Assembly: GCF_910592395.1 (NCBI RefSeq)
Contig: NC_088322.1
Location: 7,623,431 to 7,687,430 of the forward strand
DNA length: 64,000 nt
Direction of reading: 5' to 3'
Origin: Lineus longissimus
Taxonomy: Eukaryota; Nemertea; Pilidiophora; Heteronemertea; Lineidae
The translations under genes and the position numbers were made by a program. Below, piece after piece: positions 62,640 through 64,000 of the stretch. The notes beneath the pieces were generated by a model, which was not told the origin of the DNA, ran no database searches, and saw only the letters and a program-made list of their open reading frames with translations. How positions within the stretch are numbered: the stretch's first letter is position 1; every line of letters begins with the position of its first letter.

Positions 62640-64000
62640 GTACATGAAGTGAAAACGGCCTTTCTTTGCTTTTGAGGAAGAATTGACATGGCTTCTTTCA
62701 ATCATAGCAAGAAACGACTGCCTTTCTTTGCTTTTTAGGAAGAATTCGCATGATTTCTTCCATTTATAGGAAGAACCGAATGCCTTTCTTAGCTTTTGAG
62801 GAAGAATTGACATGATTTCCTTCATTCACAGGAAGAAACGCCGACTGCCTTTCTTTGCTTTTGAGAAAGAATTGGCATGATTTCATTCATTTACCATCTG
62901 AAATAAGATCAATCCCAACCATCAATTCATTCAAGACCGCTTTAAAATCCTGGCTTTTCAAAAAACACTACGGTATTTAGTAGGAGGTTTTTTTCCCGCG
63001 CTTTGAGCAGGGCGACCTGGAAAGGCGCGTTATAAATATTAAATTGTATTGTATTGTATTGTATTTATAGGAAGAACCGAATCCCTTTCTTTCCTTTTCA
63101 GGGAGAATTGACATGATTTCTTTCATTCATAGCAAGAAACGACTCCTTTCTTTGCTTTTGAAGAAGATGATATGATTTCTTTCATTGATAGGAAGAAACG
63201 ACTGCCTTTCTTTGCTTTGGAGAAAAGAATTTGCATTATTTCTTTCATTTATAGGAAGAAACGACTGCCTTTCTTTGCTTTTTAGGAAGAATTGGGATGA
63301 TTTCTTTCATTTATAGGAAGAAACGACTGCCTTTCTTTGCTTTTGAGGAAGAATTGGGATGATTTCTTTCATTTATAGGAAGAAACGACTGCCTTTCTTT
63401 GCTTTTTAGGAAGAATTGAGATGATTTCTTTCATTTATAGGAAGAACCGAATGCCTTTCTTTGCTTTTGAGGAAGAATTGATATCATTTCTTTCATTTAT
63501 AGGAAGAAACGAATGCCTTTCTTTGCTTTTGAGGAAGAATTGATATGATTTCTTTCAATGATAGGAAGAAATGACTGCCTTTCTTTGCTTTTGAGGAAGA
63601 ATTGATATGATTTCTTTCGTTGATAGGAAGAACCGACTGCCTTTCTTTGCTTTTGAGGAAGAATTGATATGATTTCTTTCAATGATAGGAAGAAGCGACT
63701 GCCTTTCTTTGCTTTTGAGGAAGAAATGATATGATTTCTTTCATTGATAGGAAGAACCGACTGCCTTTCTTTGCTTTTGAGGAAGAATTGATATGATTTC
63801 TTTCAATGATAGGAAGACACGACTGTCTTTTTTTGCTTTTGAGGAAGAATTGGTATGATTTCTTTCATTGATAGAAAGAACCGACTAACTTTCATTGCTT
63901 TTGAGGAAGAATTGGCATGATTTCTTCCATCTATAAGAAGAACCGAATGACTTTCTTTGCCTTTAAGGAAGAATTGACATAATTTCTTTCATTCATGGGA
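62640..64000. repeat. ~60-bp minisatellite running off the window end
   Basis: Unit 'aggaagaaacgactgccttt' + 'ctttgcttttgaggaagaat' + 'tgatatgatttctttcattg' + 'at'. About 20 units are visible, most similar between 63280 and 63800. The - strand ORFs with SSSKAKKG / KERQSFL repeats are by-products. One break at 62886-63066 is an insertion. Confidence 0.95.
62886..63066 (+). mobile_element. 3' end of a non-LTR retrotransposon inserted in the minisatellite
   Basis: The text encodes 'FKTALKSWLFKKHYG', a pattern I associate with the C-terminus of jockey/CR1-type ORF2 proteins. 'cgcgctttgagca' and 'aggcgcgttataaatattaa' follow, ending in a (ATTGT)n tail. Only ~180 bases are present, as expected for a 5'-truncated insertion. 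Confidence 0.65.

Noticed and set aside
62496-63682. Lys-rich - strand ORFs (SSSKAKKG repeats)
   Set aside because: Minisatellite by-products with no start or splice context.

Overview
This is a repeat-rich animal nuclear genomic window, not prokaryotic. GT-AG introns interrupt a long gene, transposable elements and minisatellites fill the space between exons, and a RING/B-box/propeller TRIM gene is present. The dispersed repeat with complementary AGCTCACCT/AGGTGAGC ends followed by a (CGT)n run looks like repeats I associate with molluscs, brachiopods and relatives, so a marine lophotrochozoan is my best guess. The species cannot be fixed from sequence alone.

Layout. (1) 1-3.6 kb: flanking DNA with a degenerate ~30-bp repeat. 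(2) 3.64-38.97 kb, + strand: one large gene that I could assemble into 27 coding exons with every splice phase matching (5175 nt, 1724 aa). It has a long disordered, charged N-terminal and middle part and a highly charged coiled-coil C-terminus with a conserved tail. I call it a KIAA2012 (DUF4670) homologue. Its introns hold a 60-bp minisatellite, three copies of a tRNA-derived SINE and many MITEs with clear terminal inverted repeats (TIRs) and target site duplications (TSDs). These include a 1431-bp element with perfect 94-bp TIRs. (3) 39-42.4 kb: 3' flank with 30-bp and ~120-bp tandem arrays. (4) 42.5-45.8 kb, + strand: a TRIM-type gene with a TATA box, a spliced 5' UTR and one coding exon. 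(5) 46-50.9 kb: nested transposable elements, including an element that carries a palindromic 22-bp array. (6) 51-62 kb, mostly - strand: a cluster of divergent paralogues of an unrecognised gene family (a two-exon gene, a second partial gene and decayed fragments), plus a small PAN/apple-like ORF, interleaved with more MITEs. (7) 62.6-64 kb: a ~60-bp minisatellite that runs off the window and is interrupted by a retrotransposon 3' end.

The two confident genes look functionally unrelated. The part least explained by known families is the 51-62 kb cluster. Several long reading frames in the window do not begin with ATG, so starts were checked by hand.
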